Part shown: positions 18,020-26,883 of the stretch, piece by piece
How the letters are laid out: every line of letters begins with the position of its first letter
Position numbering within the stretch: the first letter of the stretch is position 1
Origin: an uncultured Candidatus Melainabacteria bacterium
GTDB taxonomy: Bacteria; Cyanobacteriota; Vampirovibrionia; Gastranaerophilales; Gastranaerophilaceae
NCBI GenBank assembly: GCA_934692625.1
Contig: CAKUUC010000012.1
Span: 1-64,000 of the forward strand
Reading direction: 5' to 3'
Length of the DNA stretch: 64,000 nucleotides
Made by a program: the position numbers and the translations under genes
The notes under the pieces: generated by a model
What the model was told of the DNA's origin: nothing
Database searches by the model: none
What the model saw: the letters and a program-made list of their open reading frames with translations, nothing else

Positions 18020-18551
18020 AGTAATATTTTTAGCCATAGCATTGGGGATTGATTGTGTGGTCGTGTCATTTTCTCAAGGGCTTATTTTTAAGACAAATAA
18101 AAGAAAAAATTCGTTTTGTCTTGCATTATCTATGGGGTTATTTCAAGGTTTGATGCCAATTATTGGTTATGTTGGAACTAATAAATTGTATGATTTTTTA
18201 GTCCCGTTCAGCAAATGGATTGTATTTAGTATATTTTTCATTTTGGGTATGAAATTTATACTGGAATCCTTTGAGCCGGAAAAGGAAGAAGCGGCTTGTA
18301 TAGGTTTCCGTTGTTTGATTGGGCTTGGTATTGCAACAAGTATTGATGCTTTAGTATCAGGTGTAACGCTAAGATTGACTAATACAAATTTGTTAATGGC
18401 TTGTTGCATTATAGGTTTGGCTTCGTTTTTGATGTCAATACTAGGTTTTGTTTGCGGAAATTGTATTAAACGTCTTTCTTCAAGAGCGTTAGAGATTTCC
18501 GGTGGATTAATTTTAATTGCTTTAGCAATAAAACCGTTTTTAATCAAATAA
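18006..18551 (+). CDS. mntP: MntP-like manganese efflux membrane protein
   Basis: 181 residues and six hydrophobic segments in two repeats, each with the acidic signature of the family: GIDCVVVSFSQG in the first and SIDALVSGVTL in the second. MntP exports Mn(II); related YtaF proteins have less clear roles. Start is TTG at 18006 with GAGG six bases upstream, inside the end of the DUF4127 gene. No yybP-ykoY-like riboswitch is visible. The substrate is inferred from the family. Confidence 0.75.
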   Translation: MSLVEVIFLAIALGIDCVVVSFSQGLIFKTNKRKNSFCLALSMGLFQGLMPIIGYVGTNKLYDFLVPFSKWIVFSIFFILGMKFILESFEPEKEEAACIGFRCLIGLGIATSIDALVSGVTLRLTNTNLLMACCIIGLASFLMSILGFVCGNCIKRLSSRALEISGGLILIALAIKPFLIK

Positions 18552-18553
18552 AC

Positions 18554-19570
18554 TTATACCACTCGATGTTTAAAACCGCCTGACAGATAGTCAGAAATAC
18601 CTTCAAATGTTGTTTTTAGAATATAATCAATTGCTTCTTGCGTATTGTATGCGATATGAGGAGTAATAATTACGTTTGGGTGTTGCAAAAGTCGTTTGAT
18701 AATTTTAGATTTGTCAACGCAATAAATAGAAGATTTTTCGATTTTTTCCCATTCAGAAGATGCTTCCGTACAAGAAACGACATCTAAGCCGACCCCTTTC
18801 AACTTACCATTATCGAGCGCTTTTAATAACGCATTATTGTCGACTAATTCACCCCTTGAAACGTTGATAAAATATGAATTGTTCTTCATCATATCAAATT
18901 GAGTGTATGAAAACATTTTTGTGTTGCCTTGAGTATAAGGCAAGTGAAGAGAAACAATGTCAGAACGAGTTAATAATTCTTCCATTTCAACATATTTTAC
19001 AAACTCATTTTTTTCAAGTTCAGCATTGCAGTTTTTGTCATAAGCCAGAACTTTCATACCAAGACATTTTGCGTATTGAGCAACGGCAGACCCGATTGAA
19101 CCGGTTCCGATAATTCCCAGAGTCAGACTATTCAAATCTGAACCTATGAAATTTTCGACTGAAAAAGTATTGTCCGGAACTTTTGCGATAGAGGGCAAAA
19201 TGTTGCGAATAAGCATTATTATCAAACCGATTGTGAATTGAGAAACAGGAAGTCGTCCATAATTTTCAACATTTATCAGTGTAATATTTCTGTCGGTACA
19301 AGAATTTACACAAATATGGTCATAACCGGTTGAACGGGTTGAGATAACTCTCAGGTTTTTGAATTTTGAAATGACATCTTTATCAATTTCAGAGGTGATA
19401 AAAACACTTACAATTGTTGTTTTGTCAAGCAATTCTTGAGGTAAATTTTTTACTGTATCTTTATTTAAACTGTGTCGATAAAATTTTATATCAAAGTTTT
19501 CAAAATTATTACGTGAAAAGAATTTTTCTTCTGATTTTCTGTAGTCAAAAAACAATAATTTACAAGTCAT
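18554..19570 (-). CDS. D-2-hydroxyacid dehydrogenase, NAD-dependent
   Basis: 338 residues. The NAD-binding fold has GIIGTGSIGSAVAQ, then the family signature FINVSRGELVDNNAL with the catalytic Arg context and the ITPHIAYNTQEA segment with the catalytic His. The insertion before the His (SCTEASSEWEKI...) resembles D-lactate dehydrogenases more than phosphoglycerate dehydrogenase. It would reduce pyruvate or a related 2-oxoacid in fermentation. The ATG has GGAGAAATTT just upstream. The exact substrate is not certain. Confidence 0.8.
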   Translation of the reverse strand: MTCKLLFFDYRKSEEKFFSRNNFENFDIKFYRHSLNKDTVKNLPQELLDKTTIVSVFITSEIDKDVISKFKNLRVISTRSTGYDHICVNSCTDRNITLINVENYGRLPVSQFTIGLIIMLIRNILPSIAKVPDNTFSVENFIGSDLNSLTLGIIGTGSIGSAVAQYAKCLGMKVLAYDKNCNAELEKNEFVKYVEMEELLTRSDIVSLHLPYTQGNTKMFSYTQFDMMKNNSYFINVSRGELVDNNALLKALDNGKLKGVGLDVVSCTEASSEWEKIEKSSIYCVDKSKIIKRLLQHPNVIITPHIAYNTQEAIDYILKTTFEGISDYLSGGFKHRVV

Positions 19571-19716
19571 AAATTTCTCCTTTGTAGTAAAAGTACTGCC
19601 AATTAAAAAGATTTTCCATTGATATTTTGTTTAATATTTTTTGTACAAAAAACTAACCATAAGAGTAATGAAATAAAACTCGCAATTTCATATCCTGATA
19701 AAGAAAGGAGCAAACC

Positions 19717-20193
19717 ATGAAAAATAATCTTATGATAAGAGAACCTGAAGTTTATTTTGATAATATTCATAGAGAACTTGATAATTTTTTAAATGATACA
19801 GTATTTTCGCATCATTTTCCTCATCCGATAGAGGCGATTAAAAATGCAATCTTGCGCCCTGCAATAGAAATTACACAATGTAACGACAATTATAAGGTAA
19901 AAGTTCAACTTCCTGGGGTTAAAAAGGAAGATATTGAAGTCGAGTTGGATAATGATTTTATGACAATCACAGCAGAAACAAAAGAAGAGAAAAAAGAAGA
20001 AAATGAACACAAAAGATACTATACGTCAGAATTCCGATATGGACAGTACCAAAGAACAATTTCTTTTGACCAACCGATAAAAGCGGAAGAGGCTGTAGCA
20101 GATTATAAAAACGGAATATTAACAATTACGGTACCTAAAGAGCATCCACAGACAAAGGAACCTAAAAAGTTGACAATAAATTCAGATGAATAA
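19717..20193 (+). CDS. Small heat shock protein, Hsp20 family
   Basis: 158 residues with an alpha-crystallin domain (about 45-150): PAIEITQCNDNYKVKVQLPGVKKEDIEVELDNDFMTITAE opens it and the G-I-L-T-I-T motif closes it. It is an ATP-independent chaperone that holds unfolded proteins. Strong SD AAGGAG. No CIRCE inverted repeat is visible upstream. It is followed by a structured intergenic stretch and a terminator. Confidence 0.9.
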   Translation: MKNNLMIREPEVYFDNIHRELDNFLNDTVFSHHFPHPIEAIKNAILRPAIEITQCNDNYKVKVQLPGVKKEDIEVELDNDFMTITAETKEEKKEENEHKRYYTSEFRYGQYQRTISFDQPIKAEEAVADYKNGILTITVPKEHPQTKEPKKLTINSDE

Positions 20194-20207
20194 AGTTTTT
20201 GTATCCA

Positions 20208-20350
20208 AAAAGCCGAGTTACCCCGTGACTATGCGGGCATGCGAAAAAGCGGCAGGATATGAAACGGTTGTTATCGGATAGCATGAACCGATATTTTGAA
20301 CAACCGAGAACAGACACTACAGGTGAGTTTTATTGCCTGTAGTGTTTTTA
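20208..20350 (+). ncRNA. Candidate structured RNA between hsp20 and hisS, ending in a terminator
   Basis: Several nested stems can be drawn by eye: GCCG (20212) with CGGC (20254), CCCG with CGGG in between, then CGGTTGTT (20262) with AACAACCG (20299) enclosing ATCGG with CCGAT. A Rho-independent terminator follows. I do not recognise a known riboswitch or the SRP, 6S or tmRNA cores. It may be a processed hsp20 3' UTR or an independent small RNA. Confidence 0.35.
20314..20350 (+). terminator. Rho-independent terminator downstream of hsp20
   Basis: ACACTACAGG pairs with CCTGTAGTGT across a 12-nt loop, followed by TTTTTATTTTT. Confidence 0.85.
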
Positions 20351-20364
20351 TTTTTAGTTTTAGT

Positions 20365-20724
20365 GGTGGGAACCGCTCACGCTTTTCCCACCCTACGTTC
20401 TTGGTAAGTTCACCAATAGTCATGCTGAACAGCACGAGCAGAGTGCGAAACGAAGTGAAGGCACGTTTAATGCGAGTGCGGAGATTCAGCATCTCTTCTA
20501 AAATCAAAATAAAACAAAGAATTCAGTTCCTAAAACCTTTGTAAAACCTTGTCATGAAGCGACAATCCAGTTCAGGGTGACTTTTTTGTTAGTTTTTGCC
20601 ACTGAAAGAGTAGGTCGGCATTGCCATGCCGACAGCGTTATTCTTTATAACAGATTCTATCTGCGAAGCGCATAAAGAAGCCTAATAAAATTTTAATGGT
20701 GGGAATTATTCTACTTTTCCCACC
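20365..20724. repeat. Intergenic repeat cluster (modules A and C)
   Basis: Bounded by two copies of a GGTGGGAA...TTTTCCCACC hairpin (20365-20392 and 20698-20724). Inside are module C (GTCATGCTGAACAGC... to CAGTTCAGGGTGAC) and module A (GGTCGGCATTGCCATGCCGAC, 20613-20633), both found in other gaps of the window. No gene. Confidence 0.75.
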
Positions 20725-20753
20725 TTATATTTTTTGTATATTCTGGTGGCAAT

Positions 20754-20781
20754 TTGACATTAGTTATTGAAATTATATAAT
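20754..20781 (+). promoter_or_regulatory. Promoter of hisS, placed for a leaderless transcript
   Basis: Perfect TTGACA (20754-20759), 16 bp, perfect TATAAT (20776-20781); the hisS ATG at 20788 begins after 6 nt with no SD. Confidence 0.75.
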
Positions 20782-20787
20782 TTTTTT

Positions 20788-22029
20788 ATGGTTGAGATTT
20801 TAAAAGTATTAAAAGGAACAAAGGATATTTTGCCACAAGATATTAATATGTGGCATTTTGTAGAACAAAAAGCAAATGAAGTTTTTTCAAAATACGGGTT
20901 CAAAGAAATCAGAACACCGATTATTGAGGTGACAGAATTGTTTGCTCGTGGTGTTGGCGATACAACGGATATCGTGAACAAGGAAATGTACACGTTTGAA
21001 AAAAGTGACCGTTCAATCACGCTTAGACCTGAAAATACTGCAGGTGTTGTGCGTGCATATATTGAAAATGGTATGAGCCGTTTGTCTGCGCCAGTAAAAT
21101 TGTGGTACAAAGGCCCGATGTTCCGTTACGAACGTCCGCAAGCAGGGCGCCAAAGACAATTCCACCAAGTTGGGGTTGAAATGTTTGGTATCAAGCAACC
21201 TTCTGCCGATGCGGAAGTTATTTTGATGGCTACAAATTTCTTGAAATCTCTCGGGCTAAATGATTTGGAAGTTGAAATAAATTCGCTTGGCTGTCCAAAA
21301 TGTCGTGATGAATTTAAAACAAAATTAAAAGAAGTTCTAAAACCTTATTTTGACGAACTTTGCGAAGATTGTCAAAAACGTTATGACAAAAATCCGCTTC
21401 GTCTATTAGATTGTAAGGTTGAATCTTGTAAGAAAATTTTTGAAAAACCGGAAGTTCAAGCCGTAATCAATTCTGATTTTATTTGCGATGAATGTGCAGA
21501 ACATTATTCAACAGTGAAAGCATATTTAGATAAATTGGGTGTGAAATACGTTGAAAACAAACTTTTGGTAAGAGGTTTAGACTACTACAACCGTACAGTA
21601 TTTGAAATTAAGTCAAATAATTTGGGTTCTCAAAATGCAGTTTGCGGTGGTGGTCGTTATGATGGTTTGGTTGGACAACTTGGCGGTGAACCTACTCCGG
21701 CTATTGGTTTTGCAATGGGTATGGAAAGATTAATCTCCCTCATTCCACATGTTGAACCTGAAAAATTAGACGGTTATATTGTGTCATCATCTTCTACAGA
21801 TGCATTTTTGCTTGCCGAAGAATTGAGAAATCAAGGTTTGAATATCGAGTTTGATTTAGCAGGTAAAAAATTCAACAAACAAATTGAAAAAGCGTCAAAA
21901 GTTGCGAAATTTGCACTAATTTTAGGCGAAGATGAAATTGCAAACAACAAAGTTTCTGTTAAAAATCTTGAGCAAGGTACACAAATTTTAGTAGAACGTG
22001 CGGATTGTTTAAAAGCAATTAGAGGTTAA
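20788..22029 (+). CDS. hisS: Histidyl-tRNA synthetase
   Basis: Class II synthetase of 413 residues that charges tRNA-His. Motif 1 (EIRTPIIEVTELFARG), motif 2 (FRYERPQAGRQRQFHQVGVE), the HisRS signatures LVRGLDYYNRTVFE and the motif 3 segment (AIGFAMGMERL) are all present, with a C-terminal anticodon-binding domain. The ATG at 20788 is 6 nt after a perfect -10 box; the TTG-like start at 20767 lies inside the promoter and is rejected. It overlaps the convergent gene at 22026 by 4 bp. Confidence 0.95.
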   Translation: MVEILKVLKGTKDILPQDINMWHFVEQKANEVFSKYGFKEIRTPIIEVTELFARGVGDTTDIVNKEMYTFEKSDRSITLRPENTAGVVRAYIENGMSRLSAPVKLWYKGPMFRYERPQAGRQRQFHQVGVEMFGIKQPSADAEVILMATNFLKSLGLNDLEVEINSLGCPKCRDEFKTKLKEVLKPYFDELCEDCQKRYDKNPLRLLDCKVESCKKIFEKPEVQAVINSDFICDECAEHYSTVKAYLDKLGVKYVENKLLVRGLDYYNRTVFEIKSNNLGSQNAVCGGGRYDGLVGQLGGEPTPAIGFAMGMERLISLIPHVEPEKLDGYIVSSSSTDAFLLAEELRNQGLNIEFDLAGKKFNKQIEKASKVAKFALILGEDEIANNKVSVKNLEQGTQILVERADCLKAIRG

Positions 22030-22352
22030 TTCTCGCCTTGTGTAGCGTTTTTGTAGGTGTTTACAACACTTTGGTATAAAACAGGCACTTGTGTAACTTT
22101 GTGGGTTAAATAGTACGGATTTGTGAATGCAGAAAAAAACTCTGAACCTACTTTTGTTCCTGTATTGGCAAGAATTCGCATTGGAGTGTTGTGGATTTCG
22201 TCTTTGGTAAATGTTTTTTTAAACGGATTGTTGCTATCATACAAGTCAAATGTCACTGAGTCTATTAGTGATGGAATTTCGACACTATCAGCCCAGTTTC
22301 TGAGGTTTGTAGTTAAGTTATTTTTGATAATTGCGCTATCTATCAGGTTCAT
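22026..22352 (-). CDS. Hypothetical protein
   Basis: 108 residues from ATG 22352, not recognised. The frame stays open upstream to 22541, but that upstream part is a translation of the intergenic repeat (module D at 22463-22535), so I take the internal ATG (MNLIDSAIIKNN). No clear SD precedes it. The product has a short Asp-rich middle (SVTFDLYDSNNPFKK) and no signal peptide. It overlaps the hisS stop by 4 bp in convergent orientation. It could be a remnant rather than a working gene. Confidence 0.4.
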   Translation of the reverse strand: MNLIDSAIIKNNLTTNLRNWADSVEIPSLIDSVTFDLYDSNNPFKKTFTKDEIHNTPMRILANTGTKVGSEFFSAFTNPYYLTHKVTQVPVLYQSVVNTYKNATQGEN

Positions 22353-22462
22353 ACTTATATAAAATTGTTCAATATTATTTTTTGCTATTTTATTATAAAA
22401 GATTTTATTTGATATGTCTAATTTGTTTACACAGAATGAAAAGAACTTTGTTATATTTTGAA

Positions 22463-22790
22463 ACAGATTCTGAATAACAAGAAAATATATTTGCTCATTG
22501 CATTCGCAAAAATTTTCTAAGTTTTCAGAATGACGAAACACTTGGTAAGCTCACCAAATAGTCATGCTGAATTTATTTCAGCATCTCTTCTAAAATCAAA
22601 ATAAAACAAAGAATTTAGTCCCTAAAACCCTTGTAAACCCTTGTCATGAAGCGACCCTGAAACCAGTTCAGGGTGACTTTTTCGTTAGGTTTTGCCACTG
22701 AAAAAGTAGGTCGGCATTGCTATGCCGACAGCATGATTTTAATTGTCAGGCAATGCCGAGACCTACAGACCTACGTTTTATGATGTGCCC
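22463..22790. repeat. Intergenic repeat cluster (modules D, C, A, B)
   Basis: Module D (ATTCTGAATAACAAGAAAAT.. near 22463), module C (GTCATGCTGAATTTATTTCAGC from 22561 to about 22680), module A (GGTCGGCATTGCTATGCCGAC, 22710) and module B (GTCAGGCAATGCCGAGACCTAC, 22746) follow one another. No gene. Confidence 0.75.
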
Positions 22791-22896
22791 CGCTAGCTGT
22801 GGAACCGAAATCTTTGATTTCGAAGGGGAAGAATAGCCTGTTTTATAAGCAATAATTTTATCACTTTTGCAATATGAGTTCATAAAAAACATCTAT

Positions 22897-22989
22897 ATTA
22901 CGAAATATTAAGTTGAATTTAAAATCGCTGAAATCATTGATATAATTGCTTTATGGTATGGTATGGTATGGTATGGTGTGGCGGGGCGG
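22897..22989 (+). promoter_or_regulatory. Promoter-leader cassette, copy 1 (TATGG leader)
   Basis: Upstream box ATTACGAAATATTAAG, then extended -10 TGATATAAT (-10 at 22941-22946), then after 6 nt an ATG that opens five tandem TATGG units (22952-22976), TGTGG, CGGGG and CGG. The same arrangement occurs at 24223, 51313 and 54158. Confidence 0.7.
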
Positions 22990-23009
22990 AGCGAGGCAAT
23001 TCTATATAA
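22953..23009 (+). CDS. Putative leader peptide, copy 1
   Basis: 18 codons, MVWYGMVWCGGAERGNSI, stop at 23007-23009. The ATG lies 6 nt after the -10 box, where a leaderless transcript would begin. Peptides starting MVWYGMV occur at all four cassettes. Translation is unproved; the repeat alone would create a similar frame. Confidence 0.35.
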   Translation: MVWYGMVWCGGAERGNSI

Positions 23010-23063
23010 TTACCTGTTTTAATATAAGTGTAGGTTACTAGAATATAAAAAAGGAAGGTAAAA

Positions 23064-23498
23064 ATGTCAATTATAGAAGTTTCTTCAAAGGGGTGTGCTG
23101 TTGGAAAAAGTGTTTGTGAGTATGTTACCAAGAAAGGGAAAAGCGTTCGCCGACAACTGGCTTATTACACTGTTCCTACAGATATAAGGGCTGGTATTGG
23201 ACGAAAAATTAAACATCATAGTTTTTCTGGCGAAGAAATATATAATCGTGCAGATCGTTATGAGCATTTTCTTTTAAGAAATGGTAAAATCGTAAGTACA
23301 GTTGACAATATTAAAAAAAGTGTTTCAAAGATTAATGATTCCTTTAATAATTTGGATGTTGTTAAGTCAACCAAAAAAACTTGTAAAAAAATAGGTAATT
23401 TTATTGATGAATGGTTCGGAGATGGGCCATCTGCTACAAATCAAAGAAAATTATTAAGTTATCAAGATATTATCAAATTAAGAAATTCCGGCTCGTAA
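23064..23498 (+). CDS. Hypothetical protein behind leader cassette copy 1
   Basis: 144 residues, basic, not recognised. The N-terminus has Ser/Gly/Val-rich beta-like sequence (SIIEVSSKGCAVGKSVCEYV) with two Cys and no signal peptide. The middle is rich in Lys, Arg and His, and the C-terminal third is helical and charged. It has a good SD (GGAAGG) and ends inside a terminator. The leader is shared with pilin-like genes, so a surface-related or coregulated role is possible, but nothing in the protein shows it. Confidence 0.65.
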   Translation: MSIIEVSSKGCAVGKSVCEYVTKKGKSVRRQLAYYTVPTDIRAGIGRKIKHHSFSGEEIYNRADRYEHFLLRNGKIVSTVDNIKKSVSKINDSFNNLDVVKSTKKTCKKIGNFIDEWFGDGPSATNQRKLLSYQDIIKLRNSGS

Positions 23499-23514
23499 TC
23501 CGGAATTTCTTTTT
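23481..23514 (+). terminator. Terminator overlapping the end of the 144-residue gene
   Basis: AGAAATTCCGG (23481-23491) pairs with CCGGAATTTCT (23500-23510), followed by TTTT. The stop codon TAA (23496-23498) lies in the loop. Confidence 0.85.
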
Positions 23515-23534
23515 GCGAATTGTATTATGTTGAC

Positions 23535-24165
23535 ATAATTTTAAGTGTCAGGCAATGCCGAGACCTACGTTTGGGCTTAGAAAATGTGTTTAATATTGAA
23601 ATATAAAACACATTCTTACAAAGCGAACCAACGAACCTACGGTGAGGTGCTTCAAACAGATTCTGAATAACAAGAAAATATATTTGCTCATTGCATTCGC
23701 AAAAATTTTCTAAGTTTTCTCCAATGACGTATCTCTTGCAAGCCCATCAATAGTCATGCTGAATTTATTTCAGCATCTCTTCTAAAATCAAAATAAAACA
23801 AAGAATTTAGTCCCTAAAACCCTTGTAAAACCTTGTCATGAAGCGACCCTGAAACCAGTTCAGGGTGACTTTTTCGTTAGGTTTTTCCACTGGAAAAGTA
23901 GGTCGGCATTGCTATGCCGACGGCGTTATTCTTTATAGCAGATTCTTACAAAGCGAACCTGTGTGAGAATTTCAAACAGATTCTGAATAACAAGAAAATA
24001 TATTTGCTCATTCCATTCGCAAAAATTTTCTAAGTTTTCTCCAATGACAAAAACCTTGCTAGGCGCACCAAATAGTCACTCTGAACTGACTAGAAAATAA
24101 GTTGAGATGAAGTCGAAACTTAATTTTTTGTTCCTACTCGGTGATTCAGAGTCTGTTTTTATGTT
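23535..24165. repeat. Intergenic repeat clusters (modules B, D, C, A, D, E)
   Basis: Module B at 23548, module D at 23649-23728 and again at 23971-24048, module C at 23754-23880, module A at 23898-23925, module E (GTCACTCTGAACTGACTAG.. to GGTGATTCAGAGTC) at 24074-24155. The order is mosaic and no gene is seen. Confidence 0.75.
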
Positions 24166-24222
24166 GGGTATTGAACGCGTATTTGCTATTTTCTTCTCTA
24201 ATTTTTCAAATTCTTAGTAAAT

Positions 24223-24310
24223 GTTACGAAATGTTAAATCGAATTTTAAATCCTCAAAACCATTGCTATAATTGCCTTATGGTATGGTATGGTATGGTGT
24301 GGCGGGGCGG
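24223..24310 (+). promoter_or_regulatory. Promoter-leader cassette, copy 2 (TATGG leader)
   Basis: Box GTTACGAAATGTTAAATCG, then TCCTCAAAACCAT and extended -10 TGCTATAAT (-10 at 24267-24272), then the ATG after 6 nt, four TATGG units, TGTGG, CGGGG, CGG. Confidence 0.7.
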
Positions 24311-24329
24311 AGCAATTCTTATACTCTGA
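24279..24329 (+). CDS. Putative leader peptide, copy 2
   Basis: 16 codons, MVWYGMVWRGGAILIL, stop TGA at 24327-24329. ATG is 6 nt after the -10 box. See the finding on the four cassettes. Confidence 0.35.
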   Translation: MVWYGMVWRGGAILIL

Positions 24330-24373
24330 AAGTTTTTATAAAGCTGTGAGGTCACAAAACGAGGAGTATAAAA

Positions 24374-25102
24374 ATGAGCGTAGAAAATTTAAAAGCATCA
24401 AAAGCCAATTTGGCTAAAGGTATTTCAAATGTATTGGATATTTCTGATGGTAAAAAAGACAAAAAAATCAGTGCATCTGTTTGGAATGAATTTGTCAAGG
24501 ATAAAGGCGGCAAGACGATTAAATATTCAATTTCTTTGGAAAATGCTATGAAATCAATTTCCGTTTATCTTGAGCGTGAAAGTAAACGCACAGGAAAAAG
24601 CAAGGAAGATTTGGCGGTAAAATGGTTTATGGGAGCCGTGGATGATAAGATTAAGATGAATAAGCCTGCGTCAAAAGAGTTAGTGCCACTTCCAAAAGAG
24701 CTTCAAACTGCTACTTCTAAAAATCTTATTCCAAATGATAGTATTGTTACCCCTATTTCACAACAGATAAAGAATAATGCTGATAGTGTAACAAAATTTA
24801 TCAACGGAAAATCTGAGGGATTTGTCTTACCAAATGCAGACACTGCTGCTCAGGTATTACATCAGGTTATAAAGAATTTTAATGGAAAAATACCTTTAAA
24901 ACTTTCGACTCATTTATTTTTAATACATTTGTATCCTGTATTAGTAAAACAAGCCAAAGCTTTGGGAATTGATGCTCCTGCTGAGGTTTCTCATAGTCAA
25001 AATGCTTCAATGTTTGAAGTTAGTAAGAAAACTTTGCAGGCTTGTGTCGCATTAAAAAATCAGATTTTGGCAGCACAAAAAAGAAAAGCGGAAAATAAAT
25101 AA
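24374..25102 (+). CDS. Hypothetical protein behind leader cassette copy 2
   Basis: 242 residues, unrecognised. Near the N-terminus LDISDGKKDKKISASVWNEF resembles an EF-hand calcium loop (D-x-S-D-G-x-x-D-x-x-I-S) but lacks the full pattern. The rest is helical, with a Pro/Gln/Thr-rich middle linking two globular parts, and a very basic end. No signal peptide. SD GAGGAG is well placed. It shares its promoter-leader type with the 144-residue protein and with pilin-like genes. Confidence 0.65.
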   Translation: MSVENLKASKANLAKGISNVLDISDGKKDKKISASVWNEFVKDKGGKTIKYSISLENAMKSISVYLERESKRTGKSKEDLAVKWFMGAVDDKIKMNKPASKELVPLPKELQTATSKNLIPNDSIVTPISQQIKNNADSVTKFINGKSEGFVLPNADTAAQVLHQVIKNFNGKIPLKLSTHLFLIHLYPVLVKQAKALGIDAPAEVSHSQNASMFEVSKKTLQACVALKNQILAAQKRKAENK

Positions 25103-25111
25103 AATTTGAGT

Positions 25112-25149
25112 AAATAGGTATTGGTTTTTTGCTAATACCTATTTTATTT
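25112..25149 (+). terminator. Terminator after the 242-residue gene
   Basis: AAATAGGTATT (25112-25122) pairs with AATACCTATTT (25134-25144), followed by TATTTTG. Confidence 0.7.
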
Positions 25150-25186
25150 TGACATGAAGAGACCCTGAAACGAGGTTCAGGGTGAC
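25150..25186. repeat. Partial intergenic repeat (3' part of module C)
   Basis: TGACATGAAGAGACCCTGAA.. to GGTTCAGGGTGACC, the same hairpin as the ends of module C elsewhere. Confidence 0.6.
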
Positions 25187-25235
25187 CTTTTTGAGATGTT
25201 TTGTCGTTTTTTAGAATTTTGTATTTGTCGGAATA

Positions 25236-25268
25236 AAAAAGAAGGTTCAAAGTTTGAACCTTCTTTTT
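25236..25268 (-). terminator. Terminator of the fatty acid synthesis operon
   Basis: A near-perfect palindrome AAGAAGGTTCAAA-G-TTTGAACCTTCTT with A runs on one side and T runs on the other; it can act for both strands and ends the fab operon. Confidence 0.85.
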
Positions 25269-25292
25269 CTGTATTAATTTGTTCTTACAAAA

Positions 25293-26543
25293 CTAAACTT
25301 CTTTGATAATAATTGAAGCGTTTTGACCGCCAAATCCGAATGAATTTGACAATGCTGCATGAACCGGAGCTTTAACCGCTTTGAATGGTACATAGTTCAA
25401 GTCTGCAACTTCTTCATCTTGGTTAAACAAGTTGATTGTTGGAGGAACAATGTCTTCATTGATTGTTTTTACGCAAACAATCGCTTCAGCAGCACCTGTT
25501 GCACCAAGCATGTGACCGTGCATACTCTTTGTTGAAGAAACAAGTAAATCAGGGTTTTGTTTTTTGTCACCAAATACGTGAGCAACTGCATTTGATTCAG
25601 CCTTGTCGCCCAAGCCGGTACTTGTTCCGTGTGTATTGATATATTGAATATCTTTTGGTTCCATGTGAGCATCTTTTAGTGCAAATTCCATTGCTTTGAT
25701 TGCTCCAGCGCCATCCGGTGCCGGTGCTACAACGTCATAAGCATCTCCAGTTTGACCGTATCCAACAATTTCTGCATAAATGTGTGCACCACGTTTTTTA
25801 GCGTGTTCATATTCTTCAAGAACCAAAACTGCTGAACCTTCTGACATAATAAAGCCATCTCTGTCTTTATCATAAGGTCTTGATGCTTTTTCAGGTTCAT
25901 CATTACGTTTTGACAATGTTCTTGCTGCTGAGAATGCGCCAACACCAACGTCACAAATTGTTGCTTCTGCACCACCTGCTACCATAATGTCTGCATCGTC
26001 CCATTGAATTGCTCTGAATGCATCACCGATAGAGTGAGTACCTGTTGCACAAGCAGAAATAACAACTTTGTTAATACCTTTGTAACCGTATTTCATAGAA
26101 ATGTTACCTGATGCCATGTTTACAATCATCATTGGAACTGTAAATGGTGAACATTTGTTTGGTCCTTTTTCGATAATTCTTTTGTGGTTTTCTTCAAAAG
26201 TTCTAAAACCACCTGCTGCAGAACTAACGATTACACCAACTCTATATGGGTCAATTCCGTTTAGGTCTTCGATTTTAGCATCTTTAATTGCTTCATCAGC
26301 GGCAACCATTGCAAATTGGATAAATCTATCCATTTTCTTTGCTTTTTTAGGTTCGATATAATCTTCCGGATTAAAATTTTTAACTTCACCTGAAATTTTT
26401 ACGACGTGTTTGTCAATATCAATAGATTCAGATGTTGAAATTCCGCTTTTTCCTTCTTTTAAGCTTTCCCAAAACTTATTAACACCCACACCGTAAGGTG
26501 TAACTGCACCTAAACCGGTTATAACTACTCTTCTTTTACTCAT
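25293..26543 (-). CDS. fabF: 3-oxoacyl-ACP synthase II (KAS II)
   Basis: Condensing enzyme of fatty acid chain elongation, 416 residues. The nucleophile Cys165 lies in VVISACATGTHSIG, one catalytic His is in INTHGTSTGLGD (H305) and the second in SMHGHMLGATGA (about H344). It is the last gene of the operon, about 100 bp after acpP, with AAGGGA before the ATG and a terminator after the stop. Confidence 0.96.
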   Translation of the reverse strand: MSKRRVVITGLGAVTPYGVGVNKFWESLKEGKSGISTSESIDIDKHVVKISGEVKNFNPEDYIEPKKAKKMDRFIQFAMVAADEAIKDAKIEDLNGIDPYRVGVIVSSAAGGFRTFEENHKRIIEKGPNKCSPFTVPMMIVNMASGNISMKYGYKGINKVVISACATGTHSIGDAFRAIQWDDADIMVAGGAEATICDVGVGAFSAARTLSKRNDEPEKASRPYDKDRDGFIMSEGSAVLVLEEYEHAKKRGAHIYAEIVGYGQTGDAYDVVAPAPDGAGAIKAMEFALKDAHMEPKDIQYINTHGTSTGLGDKAESNAVAHVFGDKKQNPDLLVSSTKSMHGHMLGATGAAEAIVCVKTINEDIVPPTINLFNQDEEVADLNYVPFKAVKAPVHAALSNSFGFGGQNASIIIKEV

Positions 26544-26646
26544 GTGTAATATCCCTTTTTCCCTTAGTAATAAATAATGCGAGAATGAAATAATAATATC
26601 TCACCCTCGCAAATATAAAATCAGTTAGAATAATTCAAAAATTCAA

Positions 26647-26883
26647 TTAGTGAGATAATTTGCTGTCAATATATGTAACTGCATCTTGAACTGTTTGAAT
26701 TTTTTCTGCGTCTTCATCAGGAATTTCGCATTTGAATTCTTCTTCTAAAGCCATAACCAATTCAACTGTATCCAAAGAATCAGCGCCTAAATCATCTGTA
26801 AAACGTGCTTCAGGTGTAACTAATTTTTCATCAACGCTTAATTGATCTACTACAACTTTTTTTACTGTTTCTAATGTACTCAT
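26647..26883 (-). CDS. acpP: Acyl carrier protein
   Basis: 78 residues, acidic; carries acyl chains on phosphopantetheine attached to Ser36 in the motif GADSLDTVEL. Usual length and the usual position next to fabF and fabG. SD AGGAAAAAAG lies upstream of the ATG. Confidence 0.97.
   Translation of the reverse strand: MSTLETVKKVVVDQLSVDEKLVTPEARFTDDLGADSLDTVELVMALEEEFKCEIPDEDAEKIQTVQDAVTYIDSKLSH

Noticed and set aside
22353..22541. N-terminal extension of the gene at 22026
   Set aside because: It is a translation of repeat module D, which is noncoding at four other places.
22951..22989. TATGG tandem units as a CRISPR array or simple microsatellite
   Set aside because: Units are 5 bp with no spacers, so not CRISPR; and the flanking promoter box is conserved in four copies, so it is more than a chance microsatellite.
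24141..24329. 62-codon plus-strand frame through the cassette
   Set aside because: It runs across the -10 box and repeat sequence; only its last 16 codons, from the leaderless ATG, are kept as a candidate peptide.
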